Shown in pieces: positions 60,474 through 61,583 of a DNA stretch of 61,583 nucleotides. This stretch comes from Actinomortierella ambigua (Eukaryota > Mortierellomycota > Mortierellomycetes > Mortierellales > Mortierellaceae): NCBI GenBank assembly GCA_016098155.1, contig JAAAJB010000146.1, positions 1 to 61,583 of the forward strand, in the 5' to 3' direction. Position numbers and translations under genes: made by a program. Under the pieces are notes generated by a model, which was not told where the DNA came from, did not search any database, and was given only the letters and a program-made list of their open reading frames with translations. Position 1 is the stretch's first letter, and each line of letters begins with the position of its first letter.

Positions 60474-61583
60474 ATGGAAGGTAAGTACACGACACAAAGG
60501 CATGAACAGTGAAAGGTCTGGTAATAGAGAGAAAAGGCTGCTAATCCTCTTTCCAAACCCACCTGTTTTTCTCATCTTTTTGACCCTCTCTCTCTCCCTC
60601 CCTCTAAAGGCTTCCCGTTCCATCCTTACAAAGGCAAAGTCCACTCGCCGACTCATTCGGCCGGTGCCCTCACTCCGCCTCTTCCTCCTTCGGCCGAGAT
60701 TTCGACCCAACCAAGAAGCCCCAGCCACCCACGCAGCCCGACAGCTACTTCGATCAACACTGTCGCTGCCACGGCGGGCCACTCCTCCCAGGCAAGCGCT
60801 GTCTCCAGCTCAAGTGACCGAGCTTCTTCGGACCGTAGCCGTAGCCGTAGCGGCGGCAGCGGCGGCAGCGGCAGCGGCAGCAATAGCAGCAGCAGCAGCA
60901 GCAGCAGCACGGCTTCGCGTACAAGCATCCGTCTGCAGCTGAAGACTCGCCAGCGACAGCAAAAACAAGAACAAGAACAGCAGCAACAGAAGAAGCAGCA
61001 GCTGTACCAGCAGCTCGCACCCTTGGTGGCCAAGGCGGCCAAGGCAAAATGGTTGCAACGTCGCTCCTCATTGCCGTTGTCATCGTCCTCTTCTTCTGGC
61101 ACGTCGACTGTTCCTGCGACTCCTGTCAGCGCCCTGTCCTCGGTCGGCTCGGCTAGTGGAGCAGCAGCAACAGGTGGCAAGCGCAAGAGGGGCGGCAGCG
61201 GAGGAGGAGAAGACGACAAAGACGATGGAGATGATGACAACGACGGACAGCAAGCTGAGGGCAGTGGCAGTGGTGGTGGTGGTGGAGGAGATGGTCGCCA
61301 TCGCAAGTCCAAGGTCGTCAAGCGACAGGCTGGGACGTCCCCTGGCGGGAGCCCTGGCGGCCATGGCAGTGATGACGATGATGATTCTGGCTATGGTTAT
61401 GACTATGGCTATGGCTATGGTGCTGGCGATAGTGAAGGTGAAGGTGATGGTAAAAGTGATGGTGAAAGTGATGGCGACGATGAAAGTGAAGGTGCAGCTG
61501 ATGGCGATGGCGACGGCGATGGCGATGGCGATGGTGAAGGTGCAGGTGCAGGTGATGGCGACAGTGATGGCGGTGGCGATGGT
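60474..61583 (+). CDS. Low-complexity protein, 3' partial, unknown
   Basis: Unrecognised. A 7-nt first exon (60474-60480, ATGGAAG) ends at a perfect GTAAGT donor; the acceptor at 60609 gives phase-correct MEGFPFHPYKGKVHSPTHSA, and the frame then stays open for more than 970 bp to the window edge. The protein is Ser/Pro-rich at first (SP/SPT motifs), then Arg-Ser and Gly-Ser repeats, a Gln/Lys-rich helix with LYQQLAPLVAKAAKAKWLQR (about residues 145-165), a basic patch (KRKRGG, RHRKSKVVKR) that could be a nuclear localisation signal, an acidic stretch, Tyr-Gly repeats, and a long Gly-Asp/Gly-Glu repeat. Composition suggests a nuclear or RNA-associated protein; function cannot be assigned. The continuation lies beyond 61583. 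Confidence 0.65.
61433..61583 (+). repeat. GGTGATGGCGA-type repeat coding Gly-Asp/Glu
   Basis: Hexamer-like GGYGAT/GGTGAA repeats reaching the window edge, in frame with the upstream coding sequence and encoding alternating Gly and Asp/Glu. Confidence 0.85.

Overview
The window is nuclear DNA of a fungus. Its genes carry many short GT-AG introns, mostly 60-250 bp and often rich in T or CT. The conserved proteins are Sec3, a PPIL2-type cyclophilin, an Arc1-type tRNA cofactor and an ATR/Mec1 checkpoint kinase. Coding regions are loaded with runs of Gln, Ser, Thr, His, Ala and Gly, and simple repeats also fill introns and intergenic DNA. A RapGAP-domain protein, a Crz1-like zinc-finger protein and a FAR1-type DNA-binding protein, together with this repeat load, point to an early-diverging lineage such as Mucoromycota/Mortierellomycotina. 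That placement is an inference from gene content and style, not from a marker gene.

Layout: (1) about 116-8056 (+), 3' part of a very large RapGAP-domain protein whose 5' end lies left of the window. (2) 9951-11754 (+), a secreted, Thr/Pro-rich single-pass membrane protein. (3) 12042-16637 (+), exocyst subunit Sec3 in 11 exons. (4) 17030-19438 (-), U-box/cyclophilin protein of the PPIL2/Cyp60 type in 7 exons, convergent with Sec3. (5) 19589-19930 (+), a small Gln-rich membrane protein, divergent from PPIL2. (6) 21079-26359 (+), a Crz1-like C2H2 zinc-finger factor in 3 exons. (7) 27525-28996 (-), an Arc1/AIMP1-type tRNA-binding cofactor in 3 exons. (8) About 29.0-36.7 kb, a long stretch with no gene I can support. 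(9) 36699-38621 (+), a Ser/Gln/His-rich putative regulator. (10) 38.6-42.9 kb, another gene-free stretch. (11) 42930-46101 (+), a FAR1/WRKY-GCM1-type factor with Gln-rich tail. (12) 46814-58648 (+), ATR/Mec1/Rad3 kinase in 11 exons. (13) 60474-61583 (+), the start of an unknown low-complexity protein that leaves the window.

The genes do not form one pathway; this is ordinary fungal gene order mixing housekeeping genes (secretion, splicing-linked ubiquitylation, translation, DNA-damage checkpoint) with regulators. The three regulator-like genes (6, 9, 11) have the longest non-coding flanks or introns (818 bp, 1069 bp, 4.3 kb, 7.7 kb), whereas housekeeping genes are packed closely.

The most useful second looks are: a composite E2F-like plus ACGCGT site at 30157-30174 in the apparently empty 7.7-kb region; a pair of ACGCGT boxes just upstream of the checkpoint kinase; competing acceptors that decide whether the RapGAP protein gains a 944-residue tail; and a possible 4.3-kb intron that would join genes 9 and 11. 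All exon borders were placed by eye from splice consensus, reading-phase agreement and protein-family continuity. I found no CRISPR array, rRNA, convincing tRNA, intact transposon or virus.
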